Positions 16,518 to 26,582 are shown, numbered from the stretch's first letter. The stretch is DNA of 64,000 nucleotides from Wenyingzhuangia aestuarii (GCF_011927765.1 NZ_JAATJG010000005.1:1-64000), one strand, 5' to 3'. A program made the numbers and translations. The notes: generated by a model from the letters alone, not told the origin.

Positions 16518-17618
16518 ATGGAGCCACTAAAAAACGCATACAATCGTACATTTTTTAACACTTTTCTAAAAGCTTTTAAAGAAGTACAACCAACTACCGA
16601 TTCTGAAAAATTCTTATCGCTTATTTTTACTGCTCAATGGGAAAAACACGAGCTAAAGGAAAGAATGCACCACATAGCCAAAACCATGCATTCTTTTTTA
16701 AATCCTGATTTTAGAAAGGCCGTTCAAGAAATAAAACAACTAATTCCTGTTTTACAAAAACATGGAATTTCTGGCGGTTACGAATATTTGTTTTTACCTG
16801 ATTATATAGAAATATACGGTCAGGATTATTTGGTAGAAAGCGTAACTAGTTTTGAAACCATTACTCCTTTTATTAGCTGTGAATTTGCCATTCGTCCTTT
16901 TATAAAACAAAATCCTAAATATGTAATGGCTAAAATGACTGAGTGGAGTTTTCATACCAATCTCCATTTAAGAAGATTAGCTAGTGAAGGATGCAGGCCT
17001 CGTTTGCCTTGGGCAATGGCACTACCCGATTTTAAAAAAGATCCTAGCCCCATTATTCCTATTTTAGAAAACTTGCTAAATGATGAGGAATTGTATGTAA
17101 GAAAAAGCGTTGCCAACAACTTAAATGACATTTCTAAAGATCACAAAGACCTACTAATTTCTTTTACAGAAAAACATTTTGGAGAAACAGAACCTACCGA
17201 TTGGATTTTAAAACATGCCAATAGAAATTTATTAAAACAAGCAGAACCTAAAATATTAACTGTTTTTGGTTTTGGAAACACCGCTGAAATTGATGTTCAA
17301 AATTTTAAAATAAACACAAACAAAGTTACCTTAGGTGATGATTTGTATTTTTCTTTTGACATTACAAACAATCATAAAAACCCTCTATTAATTCGTTTAG
17401 AGTATGCTGTTTATTATCTTAAAAACAACGGAACATTATCTAAGAAAATATTTCAAATTAGTCAAAAAGAGTTTCCCAAATATAGTACCCATATCCTTCA
17501 GAAAAAGCAACATTTTAAACCTATTTCTACAAGAAAATATCATTTTGGAAAACACAAAATAGCCATTATTGCCAATGGTAAAGAGTTTGACGTTTTAGAA
17601 TTTGATTTAATAGAATAA
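16518..17618 (+). CDS. AlkC-like DNA alkylation repair glycosylase
   Basis: This 366-residue protein is of the AlkC/AlkD HEAT-like repeat group, which removes alkylated bases without flipping them. Family segments seen: LKERMHHIAKTMHSFL (55-70), FPDYIE-like LPDYIEIYG, FAIRPFIKQNP, LRRLASEGCRPRLPWA (about 152-167) and YVRKSVANNLNDISKDH (about 195-211). After the helical region (to about 255) comes a roughly 105-residue beta-rich C-terminal domain, which fits the immunoglobulin-like domain known in AlkC proteins. It is an independent gene, divergent from the glycosyltransferase. Confidence 0.88.
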   Translation: MEPLKNAYNRTFFNTFLKAFKEVQPTTDSEKFLSLIFTAQWEKHELKERMHHIAKTMHSFLNPDFRKAVQEIKQLIPVLQKHGISGGYEYLFLPDYIEIYGQDYLVESVTSFETITPFISCEFAIRPFIKQNPKYVMAKMTEWSFHTNLHLRRLASEGCRPRLPWAMALPDFKKDPSPIIPILENLLNDEELYVRKSVANNLNDISKDHKDLLISFTEKHFGETEPTDWILKHANRNLLKQAEPKILTVFGFGNTAEIDVQNFKINTNKVTLGDDLYFSFDITNNHKNPLLIRLEYAVYYLKNNGTLSKKIFQISQKEFPKYSTHILQKKQHFKPISTRKYHFGKHKIAIIANGKEFDVLEFDLIE

Positions 17619-17622
17619 AACC

Positions 17623-17937
17623 TTAAACAAAATCTTCGGTATCATATTGCAAAACAGCCCCATCTAAAGCTGCGGTTAAAGAAATCTGACAGGTTAATCT
17701 TTTGCTCTTGTCTAAAAAATTAGAGGTTAAACACAGCTTTTCTTCTTGAGTTTTATCAGCTACTAAATTTCCGGAAATTACTTTTACAGCGCAAGTACCA
17801 CACCAGGCACGTCCCATACAATCGCCAAAATCTTCCAAGCCTTCTGCTACAATAAACTCCATCACACTTCTATAAGCATATACTTTAAAATGCAGTTCGT
17901 GTTGGGTAGCTAGACTATCTATATAGGTAAATTTCAT
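17623..17937 (-). CDS. 2Fe-2S ferredoxin, adrenodoxin-like
   Basis: This 104-residue electron carrier has cluster ligands Cys40, Cys46, Cys49 ([12 protein letters not shown], spacing C-x5-C-x2-C) and Cys83 in RLTCQI. The six-residue spacing of the first pair and the RLTCQI tail are of the adrenodoxin/Isc ferredoxin type. The redox partner is unknown, and neither isc genes nor a P450 gene is adjacent. It is convergent with the AlkC-like gene, with 4 bases between stops. Confidence 0.88.
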   Translation of the reverse strand: MKFTYIDSLATQHELHFKVYAYRSVMEFIVAEGLEDFGDCMGRAWCGTCAVKVISGNLVADKTQEEKLCLTSNFLDKSKRLTCQISLTAALDGAVLQYDTEDFV

Positions 17938-17996
17938 CTTTTAAAATTAGCGTTTCATTATTAAAATCTATGTGGTTTTTCTTGTATTTTTAAATT

Positions 17997-18497
17997 ATGG
18001 ATTTAGATTTTATACTGGATAAAAGAATAGACAAAGATTTTTTAATTCAAACCTTTAAGGAGCAAGCAGAAGTGCATGCAGCAGCTATACAAGTAGCTTT
18101 AAGCAACAAGCAACCACACGCTTGGAGAGCTACTTGGATTTTAACACATTGTACCAAAAAAGACGATGACAGAATACATCCTTACATAGATGAGTTCATC
18201 AAAGCAATAGATCAAAAAAAAGACGGCCATCAACGAGAAATTTTAAAAATTTTAGATAAAATGAGCTTAGATGAGGAGCAAGAAGGTAGGCTGTTTGATA
18301 TTTGTATGAATCTTTGGGAAAACATTGCCAAAGCACCTGCGTTAAGATACATGGCTTTTAAACAAATTCACAAAACCTATCAGAAATATCCAGAACTAAA
18401 TGGTGAGTTGGAGTTTATTTCACAAGAACATTATCTAGAATCTTTATCTCCAGGAATTAAAAAAATTATTCATAGAATTATTAAGACAGGGAAATAA
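17997..18497 (+). CDS. Conserved helical (HEAT-like) protein of unknown function
   Basis: This 166-residue cytoplasmic protein is almost entirely alpha-helical, with repeated pairs of amphipathic helices and segments such as HAWRATWILTHC that recall HEAT repeats. Similar small proteins are common in Flavobacteria but have no proven role; database labels for them are unreliable. There is no signal peptide or membrane segment. It is divergent from the ferredoxin gene, with a 59-base shared upstream region. Confidence 0.65.
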   Translation: MDLDFILDKRIDKDFLIQTFKEQAEVHAAAIQVALSNKQPHAWRATWILTHCTKKDDDRIHPYIDEFIKAIDQKKDGHQREILKILDKMSLDEEQEGRLFDICMNLWENIAKAPALRYMAFKQIHKTYQKYPELNGELEFISQEHYLESLSPGIKKIIHRIIKTGK

Positions 18498-18558
18498 TTA
18501 TTCCATTCATCCGTTTTTAGTATATTCAACATCTATTAAAAGAACCCACACAACCCTT

Positions 18559-19308
18559 ATGAAAAAACTAGCTTTCTTACTATTTACTATAGGTATGGTC
18601 TTTTCCATACAATCGCAAAATAAATTAAATGATTATGGATACGTTATTATTCCTAATCAGTTTTCTTTTCAAAGCGAACCAAATGAATACAACATTAATA
18701 AAGTATTACAAGCTACTTTAAACAAATATAATTTTAAAGCTTTTATCAAAGGTGATGAAATTATAGAAGGAATAAATCCTTGTGACATTCTACATCTTGA
18801 TGTTGATAAATCTGGATTTATGGCTACCAAAATGACTTTGATTTTTAACGATTGTTATGGTAAAGAAATATTAACAAGTATAGAAGGTAAGAGTAGAATT
18901 AAAGAATTTCAATCTAGTTATTTTGAAGCTTTAGGTGCTGCGTTAAAAGACAAAAATATTTCTGAACACAAATACATTCCAAAAGAAACAGTGGTAAAAA
19001 AAGCAGTTACAAAGGCTGTTGTTAAAAAAACAGAAACAATTACAAACCATAATACTCCTGAATTCACCTTAGAATTTAAAAACAAAAAATATGCTTTTGT
19101 AAAAACAACAAACAATAGCTACAACATTCTTGTGAATAACAATTTAGTAGGAACCCTAAAACAAGAAAAAACAAACGAAACCTATACCATAAACACAACC
19201 AGTATTAAGGGAACAGGAATTTTTGACGATTTTGGGAACTTTATATTAACACGTGTTAACCCCGTTAACAATGCCACCATACAAGATACCATGGCTAGAA
19301 TAAACTAG
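18559..19308 (+). CDS. Secreted protein of unknown function
   Basis: This 249-residue protein has a signal peptide (1-20, ending SIQSQ). Residues 21-140 form a mixed domain with two Cys (in NPCDIL and NDCYGKE) that could pair. A Lys/Thr-rich linker (about 145-170) leads to a beta-rich C-terminal domain of about 80 residues. I recognise no named family. It is probably periplasmic or on the cell surface. A hairpin terminator follows. Confidence 0.65.
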   Translation: MKKLAFLLFTIGMVFSIQSQNKLNDYGYVIIPNQFSFQSEPNEYNINKVLQATLNKYNFKAFIKGDEIIEGINPCDILHLDVDKSGFMATKMTLIFNDCYGKEILTSIEGKSRIKEFQSSYFEALGAALKDKNISEHKYIPKETVVKKAVTKAVVKKTETITNHNTPEFTLEFKNKKYAFVKTTNNSYNILVNNNLVGTLKQEKTNETYTINTTSIKGTGIFDDFGNFILTRVNPVNNATIQDTMARIN

Positions 19309-19329
19309 TAGACAAATACTTAGATTTTT

Positions 19330-19372
19330 GAAAACACACAAATATTAACAAATGTTTGTGTGTTTTTGTTTT
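19330..19372 (+). terminator. Terminator after the 18559 gene
   Basis: Arms AAAACACACAAA and TTTGTGTGTTTT with a 12-base loop are followed by a T-rich stretch. The hairpin overlaps the longer reading of the next small gene, which argues for that gene's start at 19428. Confidence 0.8.
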
Positions 19373-19427
19373 TTACCCAATTTACTTATATTCGGATAGA
19401 CTAATACCCCTAAAACTAATATTAATA

Positions 19428-19673
19428 ATGCGAAAAAAACGTAATTGGTTAAAACGCCCTACAAAAAAATTGATTATAAACGCTACTACAATTTGGTTCT
19501 TAATTACTTTTTCTTTTTACTTTACGGTAAACGACATTCTAAATGAAAGTTTTATACAGTCTAAGTTTTCATTTATGTATTTTTTAATTGCCACTTATGG
19601 AATTCTTAATTACAAATTAATTCAGAATTATTACTTTAGAACAAGGTTCTCACATATTTATTACAGAAAGTAA
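19428..19673 (+). CDS. Small membrane protein of unknown function
   Basis: This 81-residue protein has a very basic N-terminus (MRKKRNWLKRPTKK) and two predicted membrane helices (about 20-38 and 48-65), with a basic, Tyr-rich tail. An in-frame ATG at 19356 is rejected because it lies in the terminator hairpin of the upstream gene. I recognise no family. It lies between two terminators, so it forms its own unit. Confidence 0.6.
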   Translation: MRKKRNWLKRPTKKLIINATTIWFLITFSFYFTVNDILNESFIQSKFSFMYFLIATYGILNYKLIQNYYFRTRFSHIYYRK

Positions 19674-19682
19674 TAAGTCCAT

Positions 19683-19727
19683 ATCAAAAAAGAGACAAGC
19701 CTATAATAGACTTGTCTCTTTTTTGAT
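19683..19727. terminator. Bidirectional terminator between 19673 and topB
   Basis: Perfect 17-bp arms (19683-19699 and 19711-19727) built on AAAAAAGAGACAAG enclose an 11-base loop. T runs on both strands serve the small plus-strand gene and minus-strand topB. Confidence 0.9.
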
Positions 19728-19750
19728 AAAATTGAAAACTCTTATTGCTA

Positions 19751-22051
19751 CTAAGAGTTTAACAATTCCCAAACCAAAGCCTTAGTAAGTTCTTTACCTC
19801 CTGCTTTGCTTTTTATAGTTGTAAATTCCATTTTAAAATCACAGCCTGCTTTATAATTAGAACAACCATAGGCAGAACTTCCTTTTAAAATAGTTCCTTT
19901 TTTACATTTTGGACAGGTTAACACCTCAGGAACCTTAGTTACTTTTACTTCTTTGGTTTTTAACATCAATTGAAAAGCATCATTAAAAACAACGGCTCCA
20001 TCCTTTTTTCCTTCTTGAGTTACAAAACCTTTTAAGTTTACCGTACTTCCTTTACTTAACAATCTTGTGAACTGATTTTCTGATATTTTTTTCCCTTGAA
20101 ACTCAAAAGGCAATACAAAATCACAATTCTCATTATACTTACTACAGCCATAGGCCTTAGATCCTTTTAATAGATGGCCTTGCTTGCATTTTGGGCATTC
20201 CATCCCCATGATCCCCTTGCTTTGTTTTTTAGCTGCTGTAACCGTTGTTTTGCTAACTGCATCAATCACAATGGGTCTATGATTAGACAAACGAACTTCT
20301 ACCACTAAATCATCCACCATTTTTTTCATGTTGTTAATAAACGTAGCAGCATTGTAAGTTCCTTTCTCAATATCTTTTAATTGCTTTTCCCACTCCCCTG
20401 TTAATCTTGCCGATTTTAGCAATTTATTTTGAATGGTACTTATTAATTGAATTCCTGTAGAAGTAGGCAAAATTTGCTTTTTATTTCTTTCTATATAATT
20501 TCGTTTAAACAACGTTTCTATAATATTGGCACGAGTAGAAGGTCTTCCAATACCATTTTCCTTCATCAAATCTCTAAGTTCATCGTCTTTTACTTGCTTA
20601 CCTGCTGTTTCCATAGCACGTAACAAAGTAGCCTCTGTATATTGCTTGGGAGGTTTGGTTTCTTTTTCTAAGAAAGAGGGTTCGTGCTCTCCAGACTCTC
20701 CTTTAACAAAGGTTGGCATAATCACTTCTTCATCAGCTTTTTTAGCAGCAGCTTCTTTTTGCTCTGCAGTTTTAAAAACAACTCTCCACCCTTCTGATAA
20801 GATTTCTTTACCTGTGGTTTTAAATCCTATTTTTTCAACCTCAGCCAATACAGTAGTATTAGACACATCACTATCTGGATAAAAAACGGCTATAAACCTA
20901 CGTGTAATAATATCGTAAACCTTTTGTGCATTGGCATGCAAAGGCTCTTCTATACCTGTAGGAATAATGGCATGGTGATCGGTTACTTTTTTATCGTTAA
21001 AAACCTTGGTTGATTTTTTGATTTTTGCCTCTGCCAACACAGGTGCTGTTAACCTAGCATATTGGGTTAATTTTGATAAAATTCCTCGTACTTTAGGATA
21101 GACATCATTGGGTAAAAAAGTGGTATCTACACGCGGATAGGTAACAACTTTTTTCTCGTACAAACCTTGTGTAATTTTTAAGGTTTCATCGGCAGTAAAC
21201 CCAAATTTATTATTACAATACACCTGTAATCCTGTTAAATCAAATAATTTAGGTGCGTATTCTTTTCCTTTCTTTTTTTCTACAGAAACAATTTCTAAAG
21301 GTTTCCCTTTAATCAATTCCATTGTTTGTTCTCCGTCTTCCTTTTTTAAATATCGTCCTTGCTCATTATTAAAAACGGTATCTCTATAAAGGGTCTGAAT
21401 TTCCCAATAAGGCTGGGGTTTAAAATTCTGAATTTCTAAAAATCGATGAACCACCATAGCCAGTGTAGGGGTTTGTACTCTACCAATAGACAATACTTGT
21501 CGATCTCTACCATATTTTAAGGTATACAAACGGGTTGCATTCATTCCCAACAACCAATCTCCTATAGCTCTAGAACTTGCTGCATAATACAAGTTGTCAT
21601 ATTTTTCTGCTGGAATCAACTTCTCAAAACCTTCCTTAATCGCTTCCGTTGTTAAAGAAGAGATCCACAAACGTTCTACTTTTCCTTTGTAACCTGCTTG
21701 GTTAATCACCCAACGCTGGATCAATTCTCCCTCAGTTCCAGCATCCCCACAGTTGATAACAACAGCGGCTTTGTCAAATAAAAATTTAATAGTTCTAAAT
21801 TGTTTCTGTACGCCTTTGTCTTCCATCACCTTTACCTCAAACCTTTCTGGCAACATGGGCAAAGTATCTAAATTCCAACTTTTCCAATGGGGTTTGTATT
21901 CGTGTGGAGCAAACAATCCGCATAAGTGTCCAAAAGTCCATGTAACTTGATACCCATTTCCTTCAAAATAACCATCACATCGTACGTTAGCTCCTAATAC
22001 AGAAGCTATTTCTTTGGCAACACTTGGTTTTTCGGCAATACAAACTTTCAT
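19751..22051 (-). CDS. topB: DNA topoisomerase III (type IA)
   Basis: This 766-residue type IA topoisomerase has an N-terminal Toprim domain (KVCIAEKPSVAKEIA; the acidic triad region is CGDAGTEGELIQRW near 101), LSIGRVQTPTLAMV (187-200) and the catalytic Tyr305 in VTYPRVDT. The C-terminus carries two zinc-ribbon-like repeats, CPKCKQGHLLKGSKAYGCS and CPKCKKGTILKGSSAYGCS. It decatenates DNA by single-strand passage. The frame extends one codon further to a TTG at 22054, but ATG at 22051 gives the conserved N-terminus. It is a single gene. Plasmid-borne and mobile-element relatives exist, but nothing around this copy indicates transfer. Confidence 0.93.
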   Translation of the reverse strand: MKVCIAEKPSVAKEIASVLGANVRCDGYFEGNGYQVTWTFGHLCGLFAPHEYKPHWKSWNLDTLPMLPERFEVKVMEDKGVQKQFRTIKFLFDKAAVVINCGDAGTEGELIQRWVINQAGYKGKVERLWISSLTTEAIKEGFEKLIPAEKYDNLYYAASSRAIGDWLLGMNATRLYTLKYGRDRQVLSIGRVQTPTLAMVVHRFLEIQNFKPQPYWEIQTLYRDTVFNNEQGRYLKKEDGEQTMELIKGKPLEIVSVEKKKGKEYAPKLFDLTGLQVYCNNKFGFTADETLKITQGLYEKKVVTYPRVDTTFLPNDVYPKVRGILSKLTQYARLTAPVLAEAKIKKSTKVFNDKKVTDHHAIIPTGIEEPLHANAQKVYDIITRRFIAVFYPDSDVSNTTVLAEVEKIGFKTTGKEILSEGWRVVFKTAEQKEAAAKKADEEVIMPTFVKGESGEHEPSFLEKETKPPKQYTEATLLRAMETAGKQVKDDELRDLMKENGIGRPSTRANIIETLFKRNYIERNKKQILPTSTGIQLISTIQNKLLKSARLTGEWEKQLKDIEKGTYNAATFINNMKKMVDDLVVEVRLSNHRPIVIDAVSKTTVTAAKKQSKGIMGMECPKCKQGHLLKGSKAYGCSKYNENCDFVLPFEFQGKKISENQFTRLLSKGSTVNLKGFVTQEGKKDGAVVFNDAFQLMLKTKEVKVTKVPEVLTCPKCKKGTILKGSSAYGCSNYKAGCDFKMEFTTIKSKAGGKELTKALVWELLNS

Positions 22052-22269
22052 CAATACTTAATTACAAAGGCAAATGGCCTATTATTTATGACTAATACAA
22101 CTGTCTAAAGGAGCAAATATACTAGAAACTTTTTCTAATTTATACAACTTTTTGTAAAGTCACAGCTCAATAAACAAATCTTAATTTGAAACTTGGTTCC
22201 TTTTATTTTTATTGTGGAATTAAAAAAAATAACTTAATTTAAATACCTATAAATTATTAAACTTATGGA

Positions 22270-23619
22270 ATGAATAACTTCAACATATCTATTGTAGAAG
22301 ATGATAAGTGGTACGCTGAATTGTTAAAATATAATCTTGAACTAAACCCAGACAATGTTGTTCGTTGTTTTGATAGTGGATTGAGTTTTTTAAAAAATCA
22401 AAAAAAAGCTCCCGACCTAATTTGTTTGGACTATAACATTCCTGATATTGAAGGTCTTGAATTGTTTAAAAAAGCAAAAGAAAAATTTAAAACTTCTGAA
22501 ATTATTATAATTTCGGGTCAGAATGATGTAAGCACAGCTATTAGTCTTTTAAAAAATGGTGCTTATGACTATTTGGTAAAAGATAGCGATACCAATGAAC
22601 GACTTTGGAATGCCATTATTAAAATTCGTGAAAAAGAGAATTTACAAACTGAGATTAAACAACTTAGAAAAGAGGTAAAATCTAAATACAATTTCACCAA
22701 TTTAATTGGAGAAAGTACCGAAATCAAAAAAATATCGGCACTTATAGAAAAAGCAGGGAAAACAAATATTACTGTTTCTATTACCGGAGAAACGGGAACA
22801 GGTAAAGAAGTGGTTGCCAAATCTATTCATTACAATTCTAAAAATAAAAACAAACCTTTTGTAGCGGTAAACGTTGCTGCCATTCCAAGTGAACTGATAG
22901 AAAGCGAACTTTTTGGACACGAAAAAGGAGCTTTTACAGGGGCTAGTAACAAACGTATTGGAAAATTTGAAGAAGCCAACGGTGGAACAATTTTTTTAGA
23001 TGAGATTGGTGAAATGGATTTAAACGTACAAACCAAATTGTTAAGAGTTTTACAAGAAAAAGAAATTGTTAGAGTGGGTGGAAATTCCAAAATCCCTTTA
23101 AATTCTAGGGTAATTATTGCTACTCATAAAAACTTATTAGAAGAAGTGAGTAATGGTAATTTTCGTCAAGATTTGTACTACCGATTGTTAGGAATTCCTA
23201 TTAAAATACCTGCATTAAGAAAAAGAGACGGAGACATTGTTTTATTAGCCAACTACTTTTTAAACAATTTTTGTGCAGAAAACGGTATGCCTACCAAAAC
23301 ACTAAGCAACAATGCTGTTGCCAAACTAAATGCATATCCATTTCCAGGAAATGTTAGAGAACTAAAAGCGCTAATGGAACTGGCTGTGGTCATGAGTGAG
23401 GGAAATGTGATTCAAGAAGAGGATATTTCTTTAAGAGTAAACGGAGATTCTCTATCTAATTTAATGACTCAAGAATTAAGTTTAAAAGAATATATAGCCA
23501 AAATTGTACAGAATGTTCTAGACAATAATGACAAAAACGTGATTAAATCAGCAAAAATTCTACAGATTGGAAAATCAACAATCTATAGAATGATGCAAAA
23601 TAAAGAAATAACTATTTAA
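22270..23619 (+). CDS. Sigma-54-dependent response regulator (NtrC family)
   Basis: This 449-residue activator has a receiver domain (1-120, phospho-acceptor Asp54, acidic Asp11/Asp12), an AAA+ domain (about 145-375) and a Fis-type helix-turn-helix at the C-terminus (VIKSAKILQIGKSTIYRMM). Walker A is GETGTGKE (173-180), the sigma-54 contact loop GAFTGA is at 220-225 and Walker B is IFLDEI (241-246). It is therefore a full enhancer-binding protein acting with RpoN. The H-NOX gene starts 1 base after its stop and a hybrid kinase follows, so the three should form one signalling unit. The TCCCA-N3-TGGGA sites downstream are candidate targets. Confidence 0.95.
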   Translation: MNNFNISIVEDDKWYAELLKYNLELNPDNVVRCFDSGLSFLKNQKKAPDLICLDYNIPDIEGLELFKKAKEKFKTSEIIIISGQNDVSTAISLLKNGAYDYLVKDSDTNERLWNAIIKIREKENLQTEIKQLRKEVKSKYNFTNLIGESTEIKKISALIEKAGKTNITVSITGETGTGKEVVAKSIHYNSKNKNKPFVAVNVAAIPSELIESELFGHEKGAFTGASNKRIGKFEEANGGTIFLDEIGEMDLNVQTKLLRVLQEKEIVRVGGNSKIPLNSRVIIATHKNLLEEVSNGNFRQDLYYRLLGIPIKIPALRKRDGDIVLLANYFLNNFCAENGMPTKTLSNNAVAKLNAYPFPGNVRELKALMELAVVMSEGNVIQEEDISLRVNGDSLSNLMTQELSLKEYIAKIVQNVLDNNDKNVIKSAKILQIGKSTIYRMMQNKEITI

Positions 23620-23620
23620 G

Positions 23621-24160
23621 ATGAAGGGAATCGTATTTACAGAGTTTTTAGAATTGGTTGAAGAACAATTTGGAATAGAAACAGTACAACAAATTATAGA
23701 TCAGTGTGAATTGTCTACAGAAGGAATATACACCGCTGTAGGTACCTACAGTCATAAAGATATTTTTATGATGGTACAAAAACTATCCGAATTAAAAGAG
23801 ATTCCAATTCCAGAGCTACTTAAAGTTTATGGAAAATACTTCTTTACCGTATTAAGTAATGGATATCCACAGTTTATGAAAGAAAAAGACCTTTTCTCTT
23901 TTTTAGATTCTATTGATAATTACATTCATGTAGAAGTTCTAAAACTATATCCCGATGCAGAACTTCCTAAGTTTGATTCAGAAATAATTGATAATAAAAT
24001 GACTCTATTATATCAATCTACTCGCAAAATGTCTGACTTTGCTATAGGTTTAATTTTGGGAGCTGCAGAATATTATAATGAACCTAACATTAAAATAGAG
24101 GTTCTAAAATTAGAAGACGAAGGGCAAAAAGCACACATTAAAATTGAGCGTTTTGAGTAA
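23621..24160 (+). CDS. hnoX: H-NOX heme nitric oxide/oxygen sensor
   Basis: This 179-residue heme-based gas sensor of the H-NOX (HNOB) family has an N-terminus MKGIVFTEFLELVEE typical of the fold. The proximal heme ligand is His103 (YIHVEVLKLYP), and the heme-propionate motif YxSxR is Tyr131-Ser133-Arg135 (LLYQSTRKMSDF). In other bacteria such proteins bind NO and inhibit or release a partner histidine kinase. It starts 1 base after the response regulator stop and overlaps the kinase gene by 17 bases, which implies translational coupling. The distal pocket has no obvious Tyr that would favour oxygen, but I cannot model it. Confidence 0.93.
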   Translation: MKGIVFTEFLELVEEQFGIETVQQIIDQCELSTEGIYTAVGTYSHKDIFMMVQKLSELKEIPIPELLKVYGKYFFTVLSNGYPQFMKEKDLFSFLDSIDNYIHVEVLKLYPDAELPKFDSEIIDNKMTLLYQSTRKMSDFAIGLILGAAEYYNEPNIKIEVLKLEDEGQKAHIKIERFE

Positions 24161-26582
24161 TGAGGAAAGTTTTTATAAAAAAGCGTATCTAAGAGAAAAA
24201 CAAGCTAGAAAACAAGCTGAAAAAATATTAGAAGATAAATCTCTAGAGCTTTACAACACCAATGAACAACTCAAGTTTTTAAACAATAACTTGGAAGTTG
24301 AATTGGTGGATAGGCTAAAGCAAAAACAAATAATAGAACAAGAGTTTAGTTCTTTTGTGAACAAGGCTACCGATATTATTTACAGATTAGACCCTAAGGG
24401 TTGTTTTACCTTTGTAAATCCTATGACCGAACTTATATCTGGATTTACTGCAGAAGAAATTATAGGTCAAAGCTTTACTTATTTTGTACATCCTGATGAT
24501 AAGGTAGAGGTAGAAAGTTTTTACTCTGAGCAAATAGAAATGCAACAAGAATCTACCTATTTTGAATATAAAATTAAATCCAAAGAAGGAAGAGATATTT
24601 GGCTAGGTCAGAATGTACAAATTATATATAAAGAAGAAGGAATTTCTGGATTTATTGCCATTGCAAGAAATATTACCGAAAGAAAACAGCTAGAGAAAAG
24701 TATCATTCAAAGCGAAGAAAAGTACCGTGGTATTATTGAAAGCTTAGAATTTGGGATCCTAGAAGTAGATACCAAAGGAATAATTACCAAAGCACACTCT
24801 TCTTTTAGCACACTTACTGGGTATACGCAAAAGGAATTAATAGGAAAAAATCCTTATGAATTTTTACATCCAGATTCTTATGCACTAATGCAGCTACAAG
24901 AAGAGAAAAGAAAAGACAAAGTAGCCGATGTATATGAAGTACAAATAAAGAAAAAAACAGGAGAATACATTTGGGTAATTATAAGTGGTGCTCCTTTTTA
25001 TGATACCGAAGGAAACCAAACAGGGTCGGTAGGAATTCATTTAGATATTACCGAAAGAAAAAAAATGGAGGAGGATTTAAAAAAGGCGAATGAAAAAGCC
25101 TTGGCTTCATCTAAATCTAAAGAATTGTTTTTTGCAAAAGTTAGTCACGAAATACGAACTCCATTAAATGCTGTAGTGGGTTTAACAGATTTGTTGCTAA
25201 AAACAGACTTAAATCCAACTCAAAAAAAATACACCTACAATATAAACAAATCTGCCAACAATTTATTATTGCTTGTAAACGATATTCTTGATATTACAAA
25301 AATTGAAAAAGATCAATTAAGTATTAACAACAAGCCTTTTAAACTTAAAAACTTTCTTAATAACATTCATGCTACGCTAGATTATCAAGCGCAACAAAAA
25401 GAATTACCCCTATTAATTTCTGTAGATAAAAACATAGAAAATCATTACATATCGGACGAGCTTAGATTAACACAAATAATTATAAACTTAGCAAACAATG
25501 CCATTAAATTTACTTCTATTGGTTATGTTAAAATTCTTTTAGAGTTAGTTTCTATCAAAAAGAACCAACACCTTATTAAGTTTTCTGTAATAGATACCGG
25601 TAAGGGAATTGCCCAAGATAAAATAGACAAAATATTTAATGAATTTACACAAGAGTCTACCAATACCTTTAACACTTACGGAGGTTCTGGCTTAGGATTG
25701 GCCATTAGTAAAAAATTGGTAGAACTTTTAGGAGGAACCATTCAAGTAACCTCTAACCTTAACAAAGGATCTACCTTTTTCTTTACCCTACCTTTTACAA
25801 TTGCCGAAAAGAAAAAGAAAAACACAAAAAAAGAAGAAACAACTGTTTTTACGGCAAAGGATTGGTCTGCAACCAAAATACTAATTGTAGAAGACAACCC
25901 TATCAACCAACTTGTAATTCAAGAAACCTTAACGATTTGGAAAGTACAACACAAAACAGTTAACAATGGCTTAGAGGCTGTAGAACAAATTAAACAAGAA
26001 GAGTTTGATATTGTGTTAATGGACATGCAAATGCCTGTTATGGATGGAATTACAGCAACTAAAGAAATTAGACAAACCTTAAAATCTAACGTTCCAATTA
26101 TTGCATTCACAGCCAATGCGATGAAAGCCGATATTCAAAAATGTTTAGAGGTAGGAATGAATGATGCAATTACCAAACCTTTTAAAGAGGAAGAACTAAA
26201 AAGTAAAATTCAAAATTTAGTTTCTAAAAATCACATCATTAAAAAAAGTAAAAACATCAAACCTTTATTGCATATAGACAAACTAGAGGAGTTAGCACAC
26301 GGAAACATGGCTTTTGTAATTAAAATGCTACATATATTTAATGAAACTAGTCAACAAGAGTTAAAAACACTTAGCGAAACTACAGACTGTAATGTCATCA
26401 GTCAAATAGCTCATAAAATAAAACCTTCTATCGGTTATTTATCAACCTTAGAAATGCAAGAATTAGTCTTAAAAATTGAATTTAAAGAGTTTGTAAACAA
26501 TCCCGAATTGCTAGATAAATTTATTTCCATGCTAAAAACCTTAAAAAAAGAATGTAAAAATCACTTAGATAAACATTCCTAA
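24144..26582 (+). CDS. Soluble hybrid histidine kinase (PAS-PAS-HisKA-HATPase-REC-HPt), H-NOX partner
   Basis: This protein of about 812 residues has no membrane segment. The order is an N-terminal coiled coil (10-70), PAS (about 75-185), PAS (about 195-305), HisKA with phospho-His335 (VSHEIRTPLNA), HATPase (N-box NLANNAIKFT, G1 DTGKGIA, G2 GGSGLGLA), receiver (Asp627 in VLMDMQMPVMDG) and a C-terminal HPt (His757 in AHKIKPS). The start must be TTG at 24144 or TTG at 24153, since no in-frame ATG occurs before the first PAS domain. It overlaps the H-NOX gene by 17 bases, so the sensor most likely controls this kinase. Phosphate would pass through the HPt to the regulators at 22270 and 26734. 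Confidence 0.93.
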   Translation: MSVLSNEESFYKKAYLREKQARKQAEKILEDKSLELYNTNEQLKFLNNNLEVELVDRLKQKQIIEQEFSSFVNKATDIIYRLDPKGCFTFVNPMTELISGFTAEEIIGQSFTYFVHPDDKVEVESFYSEQIEMQQESTYFEYKIKSKEGRDIWLGQNVQIIYKEEGISGFIAIARNITERKQLEKSIIQSEEKYRGIIESLEFGILEVDTKGIITKAHSSFSTLTGYTQKELIGKNPYEFLHPDSYALMQLQEEKRKDKVADVYEVQIKKKTGEYIWVIISGAPFYDTEGNQTGSVGIHLDITERKKMEEDLKKANEKALASSKSKELFFAKVSHEIRTPLNAVVGLTDLLLKTDLNPTQKKYTYNINKSANNLLLLVNDILDITKIEKDQLSINNKPFKLKNFLNNIHATLDYQAQQKELPLLISVDKNIENHYISDELRLTQIIINLANNAIKFTSIGYVKILLELVSIKKNQHLIKFSVIDTGKGIAQDKIDKIFNEFTQESTNTFNTYGGSGLGLAISKKLVELLGGTIQVTSNLNKGSTFFFTLPFTIAEKKKKNTKKEETTVFTAKDWSATKILIVEDNPINQLVIQETLTIWKVQHKTVNNGLEAVEQIKQEEFDIVLMDMQMPVMDGITATKEIRQTLKSNVPIIAFTANAMKADIQKCLEVGMNDAITKPFKEEELKSKIQNLVSKNHIIKKSKNIKPLLHIDKLEELAHGNMAFVIKMLHIFNETSQQELKTLSETTDCNVISQIAHKIKPSIGYLSTLEMQELVLKIEFKEFVNNPELLDKFISMLKTLKKECKNHLDKHS

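Noticed and set aside
20526-20882. 118-residue frame opposite topB
   Set aside because: Antisense to conserved topoisomerase sequence; chance open frame.
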